From Aplectana chamaeleonis (Eukaryota; Nematoda; Chromadorea; Rhabditida; Cosmocercidae): a DNA stretch of 64,000 nucleotides. The notes beneath the pieces were generated by a model, which saw nothing but the letters and a program-made list of their open reading frames with translations, had not been told where the DNA came from and did no database searches. Both the position numbers and the translations under genes were made by a program. Positions 21,599 to 31,909 of this stretch are shown piece by piece. The stretch spans positions 62,001 to 126,000 of the forward strand of contig JAPDOI010000949.1 in the NCBI GenBank assembly GCA_029168955.1. Reading direction: 5' to 3'. Position 1 is the first letter of the stretch. Each line of letters starts with the position of its first letter.

Positions 21599-21957
21599 CA
21601 AGGGTTTCCCTTCTACAATATCGTCAAGCTCTGAAGGGTTAGCCACGATCCTGTTATGATAGCTTTACTATAAGAGTCAAGTTGATGTTTTCGAGAAAAA
21701 ATAGTGGTAGAAATGGAGAAACAACCGCTCCGCTGCTAATATAGCAAGGTAATAGCTGCATAGCGAGATAGGATACAAGGCACATACTTTTCGAATTTAA
21801 AAGTCGAGAAAATTGAGAAATGAGTTTTAAAATGACACTATTGTACCGGATCAATCGCCCTAGCCAAACTTCACCGGTTCTTGCTGATGTGGCTCGTCTG
21901 CGCCAGCGCAGACGTCTGATTCGGAAGCATAACTTGCATACGGTGTCCTGGACATTA
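21599..21957. other. No recognisable feature
   Basis: Spacer between the foldback and the first degenerate satellite monomers. It carries the fragment CCGCTCCGCTGCTAATA, related to the dispersed repeat at 19113-19283; nothing else is recognised. Confidence 0.45.
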
Positions 21958-22050
21958 AACTGAGGCCCTGCACACGCCCCGTGATGTTCTACAGACCCAT
22001 CCTTCGGTCCTGCACACATTCCATGACGTTCTCCACACCCCTACTAGGCC
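21958..22050 (+). repeat. Degenerate outlying satellite monomers
   Basis: Four to five diverged 21-bp units (GAGGCCCTGCACACGCC, GTCCTGCACACATTCC, GTTCTCCACACCCCTACTAG). They mark the left fringe of the large array, separated from it by the non-satellite block 22051-22635. Confidence 0.75.
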
Positions 22051-22065
22051 CAGCACAACAGAATT

Positions 22066-22562
22066 TTGAAAATGAAACCGCAGATTCTATCCACAGTTGG
22101 CTATGATAAGAGTGTGGAAAACTTCACGCATCCATCTACGGCCATGATGAGCTGTGGTGGAATGATGGCATGTTATCCGGGTACTGTGGTTCGTTCCGAT
22201 ACTCTTGGAGTAAGGTCCCGTATTACCGTGTGTTTGATGGATGGCACAAACGACATTCACATTGAGCCGTCACGGGTAAAGACTCGTTAGTTTCCCCAGC
22301 TACTGCACAGGGTAGCTCGTTGGCCCTTCTGTTCCACGAGGTGCACCAATATGCTGCCCCCTTTCGAAGCTTCAAGTGCTGCTGTCGCTGCTCCAGGCTC
22401 CGGCAACAACCTCCTGCGTTTCAATGTTGCCTCAACTGCTGTTCTCGACACCACCGACAACATGGTCATGAGAGACCTTATTCCACGAGTGTAGGAATGA
22501 ATATGGAAAAGCTTGTTACCATTCCAACCACCCACTTCTCATCACGCTTATTAATGGGATAG
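22066..22562 (+). CDS. Possible unknown gene fragment
   Basis: A 74-codon frame at 22066-22290 (MKMKPQILSTVGYDKSVENF...) lies in unique sequence between satellite blocks. A second open stretch follows. In one frame it runs 22320-22562 (Cys- and Arg-rich). In another it gives a 47-codon ORF 22351-22494 (MLPPFEASSAAVAAPGSGNN...). A GTAAAG at 22276 and a CTGCACAG ending at 22310 could bound a 35-nt intron that keeps frame, but that is shorter than normal nematode introns. I recognise no family; it may be noncoding. Confidence 0.22.
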
Positions 22563-22635
22563 AGTTGTTTTGCACACTCTTATCACCCATTGGTTTACGG
22601 TGGATGAAATCTGCGGTTTGAATATTATAATTCTG

Positions 22636-22720
22636 TCCCAGCACACGCCCAATGATGTCCTGCACATTCTTACTGAGGTCCTGCACACTCCTACTGTGTC
22701 CTGTACACATCCCATGGCAC
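22636..22720 (+). repeat. Degenerate satellite monomers (left edge)
   Basis: About four diverged 21-bp units (CCCAGCACACGCCCAATGAT, GTCCTGCACATTCTTACTGA, GTCCTGCACACTCCTACTGT) ahead of about 110 bp of unique sequence and the first spacer copy at 22833. Confidence 0.8.
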
Positions 22721-22832
22721 TACTCTGGACGCATGGGGCACTCAGAATTCAAGAGAGAAGTCAAATGAACCACCGCTCGAAACGTTATCATTCAAGTATT
22801 TGTATACTGTTTTCATAGCAACAGCGACTGAT

Positions 22833-22918
22833 GTCAGTATCAAGCGTCTTTCATCAGTTTTGCTTCATTTCTACGAATAAATCTCAGAACCCCCCCCCCC
22901 GTCTAGGATAGACCCCCA
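22833..22918 (+). repeat. ~80-bp interspersed spacer, copy 1
   Basis: GTCAGTATCAAGCGTCTTTC ... TACGAATAAATCTCAGAA, a C-tract, then TAGGATAGACCCCCATGAT. The same spacer recurs at 23321-23400 and 24092-24171. It is not built from 21-bp monomers. This copy has a longer C-run. Confidence 0.85.
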
Positions 22919-23320
22919 TGATGCCTTGTACATCCCTGCTGGGGTCCTGTACAGGTCCCATGATGTCCTGCACACTCCTACTGAGGTCCTGCACACCTCC
23001 TACAACGTCCTGCACCCGCCTACTGGGGTCGTGCACAGGTCCATTGATGTACTGCACACTCCTACTGAGGTCCTGCACACATTCTACAACGTCCTGCTCA
23101 CACCTACTGGGGTCCTGCACAAGTTCTTTGATGTCCCGCACACTCCTACTGAGGTCCTGCACACCCCTACAGGGGTCCTGCACAGGTCCATTGATGTACT
23201 GCACAATCCTACTGAGGTCCTGCACACATTCTACAACGTCCTGCACACCCCTACTGAAGTCCTGCACAAGTTCTTTGATGTACTGCACACTCCTACTGAG
23301 GTCCTGCACACATTCTACAA

Positions 23321-23400
23321 TCAGTATCAAGCATCTTTCATCAGTTTTGCTTCATTTCTACGAATAAATCTTAGAATCCCCCCGTCTAGGATAGACCCCC
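23321..23400 (+). repeat. ~80-bp interspersed spacer, copy 2
   Basis: TCAGTATCAAGCATCTTTCA ... TAGGATAGACCCCCATGAT; nearly identical to the copy at 24092. Confidence 0.88.
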
Positions 23401-24091
23401 ATGATGTCTTGCACACCCGGGTCCTGCACAGGTCCCATGATGTCCTGCACTTTCCTACTGAGGTCCTGCACACATTCTACAACGTCCTGCACACCCCTAC
23501 TGGGGTCCTGCACAGGTCCATTGATGTACTGCACACTCCTACTGAGGTCCTGCACACTTTCTACAACGTTCTGCACACCCCTACTGGGGTCCTGCACAAG
23601 TTCTTTGATGTACTGCACACTCCTACTGAGGTCCTGCACACATTCCATGATGTCCTCCCCATCCCTACTGGGGTCCTGCACAAGTTCTTTGATGTCCTAC
23701 ACACTCCTACTGAGGACCTGCACACCCCTTCTGAGGTCCTGCACAAGTTCTTTGATGTACTGCACACTCCTACTGGGGTCCTGCACACGTTCCATAATGT
23801 TCTGCACAGGTCCCATGATGTCCTGCACGCTCCTTCTGAGATTCTACACACATTCTACAACGTCCTGCTCACACCTACTGGGGTCCTGCACAAGTTCTTT
23901 GATGTCCCGCACACTCCTACTGAGGTCCTGCACACCCCTACAGGGGTCCTGCACAGGTCCATTGATGTACTGCACACTCCTACTGAGGTCCTGCACACAT
24001 TCTACAACGTCCTGCACACCCCTACTGAAGTCCTGCACAAGTTCTTTGATGTACTGCACACTCCTACTGAGGTCCTGCACACATTCTACAA

Positions 24092-24171
24092 TCAGTATCA
24101 AGCATCTTTCATCAGTTTTGCTTCATTTCTACGAATAAATCTTAGAATCCCCCCGTCTAGGATAGACCCCC
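24092..24171 (+). repeat. ~80-bp interspersed spacer, copy 3
   Basis: Same as copy 2, displaced by 771 bp. No further copy occurs to the right, where the 171-bp element takes over as the array's spacer. Confidence 0.88.
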
Positions 24172-24795
24172 ATGATGTCTTGCACACCCGGGTCCTGCAC
24201 AGGTCCCATGATGTCCTGCACTTTCCTACTGAGGTCCTGCACACATTCTACAACGTCCTGCACACCCCTACTGGGGTCCTGCACAGGTCCATTGATGTAC
24301 TGCACACTCCTACTGAGGTCCTGCACACTTTCTACAACGTTCTGCACACCCCTACTGGGGTCCTGCACAAGTTCTTTGATGTACTGCACACTCCTACTGA
24401 GGTCCTGCACACATTCCATGATGTCCTCCCCATCCCTACTGGGGTCCTGCACAAGTTCTTTGATGTCCTACACACTCCTACTGAGGACCTGCACACCCCT
24501 TCTGGGGTCCTGCACAAGTTCTTTGATGTACTGCACACTCCTACTGGGGTCCTGCACACGTTCCATAATGTTCTGCACAGGTCCCATGATGTCCTGCACG
24601 CTCCTTCTGAGATTCTACACACATTCTACAACGTCCTGCACACCCTACTGGGGTCCTGCACAAGTTCTTTGATGTCCTGCACACTCCTACTGAGATCCTG
24701 CACACCCCTACTGGGGTCCTGCACAAGTTCTTTGATGTACTGCACACTCCTACTGAGGTCCTGCACACGCTCCATTATGTCCTACTCATCCCTAC

Positions 24796-24966
24796 GAGTG
24801 CGAATGTGCAGCTTCGGGGAACCGTTCTGCTCCTAAACAAATCATACGTATCGATCGAACGTGTTCAGACAGGTAATTGCAGGTAAACATGTTTTGTCAC
24901 TTCGAAAAGCATGTTTTAATTAACGTTAGGAGCCGATCGGTTCCCCGAAGCTCTATACCGCTATTC
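24796..24966 (+). mobile_element. 171-bp TIR element in satellite, copy 1 (reference description)
   Basis: Left edge GAGTGCGA-type, right edge CTATACCGCTATTC. Terminal inverted repeats are about 41 bp: an outer 14 bp that is loosely matched (7 of 14), then a 27-bp inner block matched at 25 of 27 in good copies (AGCTTCGGGGAACCG against CGGTTCCCCGAAGCT is perfect). The middle includes ATCATACGTATCGAT and TTTTAATTAACGTTAGG. Both sides carry CATCCCTAC, a 9-bp target duplication within the monomer GTCCTACTCATCCCTACTGG(G). A 9-bp duplication with long TIRs fits a Mutator-like (MULE) MITE. It has no coding capacity. This leftmost copy reads GCGAATGTGC in the outer left end. Confidence 0.88.
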
Positions 24967-26500
24967 CATCCCTACTGGGGTCCTACACACGTCCCATAAT
25001 GTCCTGCACTTTCCTACTGAGGTCCTGCACAATCCTACTGAGATTCTGCACACATTCTACGACGTCCTGCACACCCCTACTGGGGTCCTGCACAAGTTCT
25101 TTGATGTACTGCACACTCCTACTGAGGTCCTGCACACGCTCCATGATGTTCTACTCATCCCTACTGGGGTCCTGCACACGTTTCATAATGTTCTGCACAG
25201 GTCCCATGATTTCCTGCACACATTCTACATCGTCCTGCACACCCCTACTGGGGTCCTGCACAAGTTCTTTGATGTCCTGCACACTCCTACTGAGGTCCTG
25301 CACACATTCTACAACGTCCTGCACACCCCTACTGGGGTCCTGCACAAGTTCTTTGATGTACTGCACACTTTTACTGAGGTCCTGCACACGTTCCATTATG
25401 TCCTACTCATCCCTACTGGGGTCCTGCACACGTTTCATAATGTTCTGCACAAGTCCCATGATTTCCTGCACACATTCTACATCGTCCTGCACACCCCTAC
25501 TGGGGTCCTGCACAAGTTCTTTGATGTCCTGCATACTCCTACTGAGGTCCTGCAGACATTCTACAACGTCCTGCACACCCCTTCTGGGGTCCTGCACAAG
25601 TTCTTTGATGTACTGCACACTCCTACTGAGGTCCTGCACACGTTCCATGATGTTCTACTCATCCCTACTGGGGTCCTGCACACGTTTCATAATGTTCTGC
25701 ACAGGTCCCATGATTTCCTGCACACAATCTACATCGTCCTGCACACCCCTACTGGGGTCCTGCGCAGGTCCCATGATGTCCTGCAATTTCCTACTGAGGT
25801 TCTGCACACATTCTACAACGTCCTGCACACCCCTTCTGGGGTCCTGCACAAGTTCTTTGATGTACTGCACACTCCTACTGAGGTCCTGCACACGTTCCAT
25901 GATGTTCTACTCATCTCTACTGGGTCCTGCACGCGTTTCATAATGTTCTGCACAGGTCCCATGATTTCCTGCACACATGCTACATCGTCCTGCACACCCC
26001 TACTGGGGTCCTGCACAAGTTCTTTGATGTCCTGCACACTCCTACTGAGGTCCTGCACACATTCTACAACGTCCTGCACACCCCTTCTGGGGTCCTGCAC
26101 AAGTTCTTTGATGTACTGCACACTCCTACTGAGGTCCTGCACACGTTCCATGATGTTCTACTCATCTCTACTGGGTCCTGCACGCGTTTCATAATGTTCT
26201 GCACAGGTCCCATGATTTCCTGTACACATTCTACATCGTCCTGCACACCCCTACTGGGGTCCTGCACAGGTCCATTGATGTACTGCACACTCCTACTGAG
26301 GTCTTGCACAACATTCTACAACGTCCTGCACACCCCTTCTGGGGTCCTGCACAAGTTCTTTGATGTACTGCACACTCCTACTGGGGTCCTGCACAAGTTC
26401 TTTGATGTCCTGCACACCACTACTGGGGTCCTGCACAGGTCCATTGATGTACTGCACACTCCTACTGAGGTCCTGCACTCACTCTCTCTCACTCATCCCA

Positions 26501-28192
26501 TTAGCTGGCGGCTGGCGGAGCGGGATGACCTCTCAACCAGTACACTGCTGTAGGTGCCATAGGAGCTCCAGTGGCCTGAACGATACGCTTCCATTCAGAA
26601 CGATTAGCCGCAATTATTTTAGCGTTAACGACACTGCACCGTTGAGATTTTAGATCAGCTTCTACTTGCTTCAACCACGTCTTCTTCGGGGCAGTTCTCT
26701 CGACCTTCCATGGTTTTGGGCGTTTTCTCCATAGCAAGCTGTGCGGTAGTCGACTGGCTTCCATTCTGCATACGTGTCCAAACCAGCGCAACCTCTTCGT
26801 TCGGATTTGTTTCTCGATTGTCGGTTGATAGTCGCAGCTGTCTCGTATAACGTCGTTGCGTATGCGATCTCTTAACGTTGTTCCAAGAATTCGCCGCAAA
26901 CACCGCATTTGGAAGACCTCTAGCTTGCTGAGATCCGACTTGAGCAAGGTCCACGACTCCGAGCCGTACAATAGAATCGGCATTATAAGCGATCGGAAGA
27001 TCCGCACTTTGGTCTTGATTGACACATTGCCCTTTTTCCACAGACACCAGCCTAGTGAAGCAAAAGCAGCACACGCCTGCCCGATCCTGCACTGTATCTC
27101 AGTTGTGGCCACTACCTTGCGCTGTTTCACCACCGATCCTAGGTACTTGAACTCCTCAACTTGCTGAAGCTCAGCTCCTTCGAAGAACACAGAAGCACGT
27201 GAACCGTCTGAGGTCATGACTTTGGTCTTGTCCTTGTTTATCCGTACACCGTACGAATCCGCGATATCTGCTATATCCTTAGTCAAATTCGTAGCTTCCA
27301 TATCAGTATCGGTGAACACAGCGCTGTCGTCCGCGAACATCAAGTCTGTGAGGAACTCGTTATCGCCATATTGGACCCCTCTTCTATCTTTGAAAACCTT
27401 TCTCATAATGGCGTCGACCACAGTGTTGAATAGCAGCGGCGAAATCACATCTCCTTGCCGGACTCCTGCATTGACCGCAAATTCTTCGGACAGCTTGTCC
27501 CCGACGCGGACGCAGCTAGTTGAACCACTGTATGTTCCCTGCAGGAGCTTCACAATTTTGTCCGGAACGTGTTCGCACTCCAATGTTCTCCACAAGGCAG
27601 GCCAGTGTACGCAGTCAAAGGCCGACTTGAAGTCGATGAAGGTAATAACAACCCGCTTTCCACAGCGGATCCTTCGCTCCAAAAGTTGACGAAGTGCGAA
27701 TATTTGATCGCTGCAGCCTCGACCAGGACGAAATCCTGCCTGTTCCTCGCGACTGGTATGCTCCCGATGGCGTTGAAGTCTGGACTGGATTATCCTCGTG
27801 AAGACTTTACCAACGATTGATAACAGACTGATTCCGCGATAGTTTTTACAGTCCCTGGCATCACCCTTTTTGTGAATGGGTACAACGATAGCCTTCTTTA
27901 AGGTAGATGGAACGTTTTCTGACTGCCATACGAGGAGGATCAGCTGATGTAACCGTCGTTGTAACACATCACCACCTGCCTTGATCGCTTCAGCAGTAAC
28001 GTTGTCTACACCAGGCGCCTTTCGGTTTTTGAGACGCTGAATCGCTGCTCTCTTTTCGTCCAGAGTGGAATTCAAAGTCAAGCATCGCCTCCTGTGACAC
28101 TTCAACTGGTAGCGGTTCGTCAAGCGGGCCTCGTGGTGCATCGTGACTGTAGAGCTCACTGAAGAACTGGTTCCACTGTAACAGGCGCTCAT
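26501..28192 (-). CDS. LINE copy 2: reverse transcriptase
   Basis: 563-codon frame, in which genuine LINE protein starts around residue 42 (after the frame break). It carries RT signatures NYRGISLLSIVGKV (117-130), QAGFRPGRGC (151-160), FIDFKSAFD (catalytic Asp 187), GVRQGDVISPLLFN (243-256) and FADDS (286-290, with Phe replacing the usual Tyr). A C-terminal stretch includes KRLRWFGHVCRM and ends RGHPAPPAAS, shared with copy 1. No internal stop is present. With one shift separating it from the endonuclease, this is a recent insertion. Confidence 0.92.
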   Translation of the reverse strand: MSACYSGTSSSVSSTVTMHHEARLTNRYQLKCHRRRCLTLNSTLDEKRAAIQRLKNRKAPGVDNVTAEAIKAGGDVLQRRLHQLILLVWQSENVPSTLKKAIVVPIHKKGDARDCKNYRGISLLSIVGKVFTRIIQSRLQRHREHTSREEQAGFRPGRGCSDQIFALRQLLERRIRCGKRVVITFIDFKSAFDCVHWPALWRTLECEHVPDKIVKLLQGTYSGSTSCVRVGDKLSEEFAVNAGVRQGDVISPLLFNTVVDAIMRKVFKDRRGVQYGDNEFLTDLMFADDSAVFTDTDMEATNLTKDIADIADSYGVRINKDKTKVMTSDGSRASVFFEGAELQQVEEFKYLGSVVKQRKVVATTEIQCRIGQACAAFASLGWCLWKKGNVSIKTKVRIFRSLIMPILLYGSESWTLLKSDLSKLEVFQMRCLRRILGTTLRDRIRNDVIRDSCDYQPTIEKQIRTKRLRWFGHVCRMEASRLPHSLLWRKRPKPWKVERTAPKKTWLKQVEADLKSQRCSVVNAKIIAANRSEWKRIVQATGAPMAPTAVYWLRGHPAPPAAS

Positions 28193-29585
28193 CCACAGAA
28201 CGCACGAAGGACCCGTCCGTATTCCTAATGCAATCTCTAGCCGGATTGGTCTTCTTTCTAAAACGGTTCAGTGTACCGTACAATGTGCGATAGTTATTTC
28301 TTCCAGCCGCCTCCTCCAGTTCGTCGGCCATCTTGTTCCAGTACGACTCTCTCTCCTCTTTCAACTTACGACGAAGCTCTTGACAAAGTTGCCGATAACG
28401 TCCGAAGTCGGTTAGCTTCACTCGTTTCCGCTCATCCACGAGACGGAGAGACTCGTCCGATATCCATGGCTGTGTTCGCCGGCAAATAACAGGGCAGAGA
28501 GGCTCTGCACATTGCAGAACGACATCAACTGTTTGCTCCTCATGTTCGTCTACGGACAATGCATCTTCAAGCACTGCAAAGCGATTTGACAGCGCGATTT
28601 GAAACGCTTCTCTTGTCCCAGGTGTCAGCAAATGGGACCAGTCCAGTTTCTTTTTAGGAGGCACCACACGCTTAGGTCGCCGTAAACGAAGCTTCATTAC
28701 AGCGCGCAGGAGATAGTGGTCCGATCCACAGTCAGGTCCTCTCATGGCTCGCACACCTTTGAGTGAAGACCTGAAACGAGAGTTCACCAGCACGTAATCC
28801 AAGGTGGCTATATCATGTCCGGTCGAACTCCTCCATGTTAACTGATGTTTCCGGGGATGTTGAAATAGACTGTTTCCAATCGTGAGCCCGTTGAACGCTG
28901 CGAACGAAAGCAGACGTAAACCGTTATCGTTCATTTCACCGACGCTAAACCTTCCCAGCACTCCTTCCCATCCGGTTCTAGCAGTTCCGACTCTTGCGTT
29001 GAAATCGCCCGCTACAATGGTAACATCGGTTTTCGGAATCGAATCCAGAACGTCTTGGAGTTGTGCGTAGAATGCGTCTTTGTCGATGTCAGAACTCGGC
29101 TCCGTGGGCGCATAGACAGACACAAAATGAGTTTTTATCGTTCCGCCCAGGACTAGGACAGCAATCCTGCCAGAAATCGGCTCAAACGTTATCACGCTTC
29201 CGGCTGCGTCCCTGCTTAGCATGAATCCAACGCCTTGATGATGCCGCTCATCACCGGAGAAATACAGCACCATCTTTTCGTCTCTTCCTTCTACCTGAAT
29301 GGTCACCGTTCCACACCCGCTCATCCTGAGCTCGGAAAGCGCAGCAATCGATACTTTGGACTTCGACAGCTCCCTGGCAATTACTTCTTTTTGTCCAACG
29401 CAATATCCCGTCCGCACATTCCACGCTCCGATCCTCAACTCTTTTTTCGGCGTCACCAGTCGTATTGCATTTTGGCCAGTAGCATTCTTCTCACCAACAC
29501 CCTGGTCCACTAGTGCTGGCGCATCGGCTGCCCCGGATGCGGTAGCTTCATCGTTATTTCCTAAGAGACTCTCCATGGTTACCAC
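27990..29585 (-). CDS. LINE copy 2: endonuclease and linker
   Basis: 531-codon frame. The N-terminus is MVTMESLLGN; the APE-type endonuclease follows: AWNVRT (54-59), SELR (about 84), YAPTEP (158-163), GDFNARVG (193-200), TLDYVL (261-266) and SDH (288-290). All expected catalytic residues seem present. The region after about 300 links to the reverse transcriptase. The frame ends early because of a shift near 28070, after MLDFE. In an intact element the protein would continue into the RT frame. Confidence 0.9.
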   Translation of the reverse strand: MVTMESLLGNNDEATASGAADAPALVDQGVGEKNATGQNAIRLVTPKKELRIGAWNVRTGYCVGQKEVIARELSKSKVSIAALSELRMSGCGTVTIQVEGRDEKMVLYFSGDERHHQGVGFMLSRDAAGSVITFEPISGRIAVLVLGGTIKTHFVSVYAPTEPSSDIDKDAFYAQLQDVLDSIPKTDVTIVAGDFNARVGTARTGWEGVLGRFSVGEMNDNGLRLLSFAAFNGLTIGNSLFQHPRKHQLTWRSSTGHDIATLDYVLVNSRFRSSLKGVRAMRGPDCGSDHYLLRAVMKLRLRRPKRVVPPKKKLDWSHLLTPGTREAFQIALSNRFAVLEDALSVDEHEEQTVDVVLQCAEPLCPVICRRTQPWISDESLRLVDERKRVKLTDFGRYRQLCQELRRKLKEERESYWNKMADELEEAAGRNNYRTLYGTLNRFRKKTNPARDCIRNTDGSFVRSVDERLLQWNQFFSELYSHDAPRGPLDEPLPVEVSQEAMLDFEFHSGRKESSDSASQKPKGAWCRQRYC

Positions 29586-29914
29586 CTAAGTTTTCCAGCC
29601 CGTCGGTAGTATGGGGGGCCAACCCTCCTCCTTTCTCATCCGGGCTTGGGACCCGCAATGGCGGAGTTCCTACACAAGTTCTTTGATGTACTGCACACTC
29701 CTACTGAGGTCCTGCACACGTTCCATGATGTCCTAATCATCCCTACTGGGGTCCTACACACGTTCCATAATGTTCTGCACAGGTCCCATGATGTCCTGCA
29801 CACTCCTACTGAGGTCCTGCACACCCCTACTGGGGTCCTGCACAAGTTCTTAGATGTCCTGCACACTCCTACTGAGGTCCTGCACACGTTCCATTATGTC
29901 CTACTCATCCCTAC

Positions 29915-30085
29915 GAGTGCGAGTATGCAGCTTCGGGGAACCGTTCTGCTCCTAAACAAATCATACGTATCGATCAAACGTGTTCAGACAGGTAATTGCA
30001 GGTGAACATGTTTTGTCACTTCGACAGGCATGTTTTAATTAACGTTAGGAGCCGATCGGTTCCCCGAAGCTCTATACCTCTATTC
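29915..30085 (+). mobile_element. 171-bp TIR element, copy 2
   Basis: Flanked by CATCCCTAC on both sides; right end variant CTATACCTCTATTC. Confidence 0.88.
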
Positions 30086-30556
30086 CATCCCTACTGGCGT
30101 CGTGCACACGTCCCATGATGTCCTGCGCAGGTCCCATGATGTCCTGCACTTTCCTTCTGAGGTTCTGCACACGTTCTACAACGTCCTGCATACCCCTACT
30201 GGGGTCCTGCACAGGTCCATTGATGTACTGCACACTCCTACTGAGGTCCTGCACACATTCTACAACGTCCTGCACACCCCTTCTGGGGTCCTGCACAAGT
30301 TCTTTGATGTACTGCACACTCCTACTGAGATCCTGCACACGTTCCATGATGTCCTACTCATCCCTACTGGGGTCCTGCACACGTTCCATAATGTTCTGCA
30401 CAGGTCCCATGATTTCCTGCACATTCCTACTGAGGTCCTGCACACATTCTACATCGTCCTGCACACCCCTACTGGGGTCCTGCACAAGTTCTTTGATGTC
30501 CTGCGCACTCCTACTGAGGTCCTGCACACGTTCCATGATGTCCTACTCATCCCTAC

Positions 30557-30727
30557 GAGTGCGAGTATGCAGCTTCGGGGAACCGTTCTGCTCCTAAACA
30601 AATCATACGTATCGATCGAACGTGTTCAGACAGGTAATTGCAGGTAAACATGTCTTGTCACTTCGACAGGCATGTTTTAATTAACGTTAGGAGCCGATCG
30701 GTTCCCCGAAGCTCTATATCGCTATTC
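30557..30727 (+). mobile_element. 171-bp TIR element, copy 3
   Basis: CATCCCTAC on both sides; right end CTATATCGCTATTC. Confidence 0.88.
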
Positions 30728-31009
30728 CATCCCTACTGGGGTCCTGCATACGTCCCATAATGTCCTTCACAGGTCCCATGATGTCCTGCACACTCCTACT
30801 GAGATTCTACACACATTCTACAACGTCCTGCACACCCCTACTGGGGTCCTGCACAGGTCCATTGATGTACTGCACACTCCTACTGAGGTCCTGCAAACAT
30901 TCTACAACGTCCTGCACACCCCTTCTGGGGTCCTGCACAAGTTCTTTGATGTACTGCACACTCCTACTGAGGTCCTGCACACGTTCCATGATGTCCTACT
31001 CATCCCTAC

Positions 31010-31180
31010 GAGTGCGAGTATGCAGCTTCGGGGAACCGTTCTGCTCCTAAACAAATCATACGTATCGATCGAACGTGTTCAGACAGGTAATTGCAGGTAA
31101 ACATGTCTTGTCACTTCGACAGGCATGTTTTAATTAACGTTAGGAGCCGATCGGTTCCCCGAAGCTCTATACCGCTATTC
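31010..31180 (+). mobile_element. 171-bp TIR element, copy 4
   Basis: CATCCCTAC on both sides; right end CTATACCGCTATTC. Exactly 453 bp after copy 3. Confidence 0.88.
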
Positions 31181-31738
31181 CATCCCTACTGGGGCCCTAC
31201 ACACGTCCCATAATGTCCTGCACAGGTCCCATGATGTCCTGCACTTTCCTACTGAGGTTCTGCACACATTCTACAACGTCCTGCACACCCCTACTGGGGT
31301 CCTGCACAGGTCCATTGATGTACTGCACACTCCTACTGAGGTCCTGCACACATTCTACAACGTCCTGCACACCCCTTCTGGGGTCCTGCACAAGTTCTTT
31401 GATGTACTGCACACTCCTACTGAGGTCCTGCACACGTTCCATGATGTCCTACTCATCCCTACTGGGGTCCCGCACACGTTCCATAATGTTCTGCACAGGT
31501 CCCATGATTTCCTGCACACTCCTACTGAGGTCCTGCACACATTCTACATCGTCCTGCATACCCCTACTGGGGTCCTGCACAGGTCCATTGGATGTACTGC
31601 ACACTCCTACTGAGGTCCTGCACACATTCCTACAACGTCCTGCACACCCCTTCTGGGGTCCTGCACAAGTTCTTTGATGTCCTGCGCACCCTACTGAGGT
31701 CCTGCACACACGTTCCATTATGTCCTACTCATCCCTAC

Positions 31739-31909
31739 GAGTGTGAGTATGCAGCTTCGGGGAACCGTTCTGCTCCTAAACAAATCATACGTATCGATCA
31801 AACGTGTTCAGACAGGTAATTGCAGGTGAACATGTTTTGTCACTTCGACAGGCATGTTTTAATTAACGTTAGGAGCCGATCGGTTCCCCGAAGCTCTATA
31901 CCTCTATTC
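31739..31909 (+). mobile_element. 171-bp TIR element, copy 5
   Basis: Left end GAGTGTGAGTATGC; right end CTATACCTCTATTC; 9-bp duplication intact. Confidence 0.88.

Larger units (their letters stand above)
23087..24628 (+). repeat. Two tandem copies of a 771-bp block
   Basis: Sequence at 23087-23857 is repeated at 23858-24628 with an offset of 771 bp, including the ~80-bp spacer (23321 and 24092). Because 771 is not a multiple of 21, the non-monomer spacer is part of the duplicated block. Confidence 0.85.
22916..26478 (+). repeat. 21-bp satellite array, segment 1
   Basis: Tandem 21-bp monomers with core GTCCTGCACA and about a dozen alternative 11-base tails (such as CATTCTACAAC, AGTTCTTTGAT, CCCCTACTGGG, CTCCTACTGAG). 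In 25151-25900 the order repeats every 252 bp (12 units). Long frames such as 22926-24836 (636 codons, VLHTPTE-type heptads) arise because 21 is divisible by 3 and the units lack stops; other frames on both strands are equally open. Ends where the LINE copy 2 tail begins. Confidence 0.95.
26479..29655 (-). mobile_element. RTE-like non-LTR retrotransposon, copy 2 (nearly intact)
   Basis: About 3.2 kb inserted in the satellite and read on the minus strand. On the + strand the 3' tail appears as TCACTCTCTCTCACTCA at the left edge, a (TGAG)-type repeat. The 5' end, near GGGCTTGGGACC at 29640, coincides with that of copy 1. Satellite monomers resume on both sides (GGTCCTGCAC on the left, CACAAGTTCTTTGATG on the right), so it landed in an existing array. 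Confidence 0.92.

Noticed and set aside
22926..24836. Large repetitive protein (636 codons) and similar long frames up to 422 codons elsewhere in the array
   Set aside because: Equally long frames exist on both strands and in several phases, explained by a stop-free period divisible by 3. No start context, splice sites or non-repeat domain is attached.
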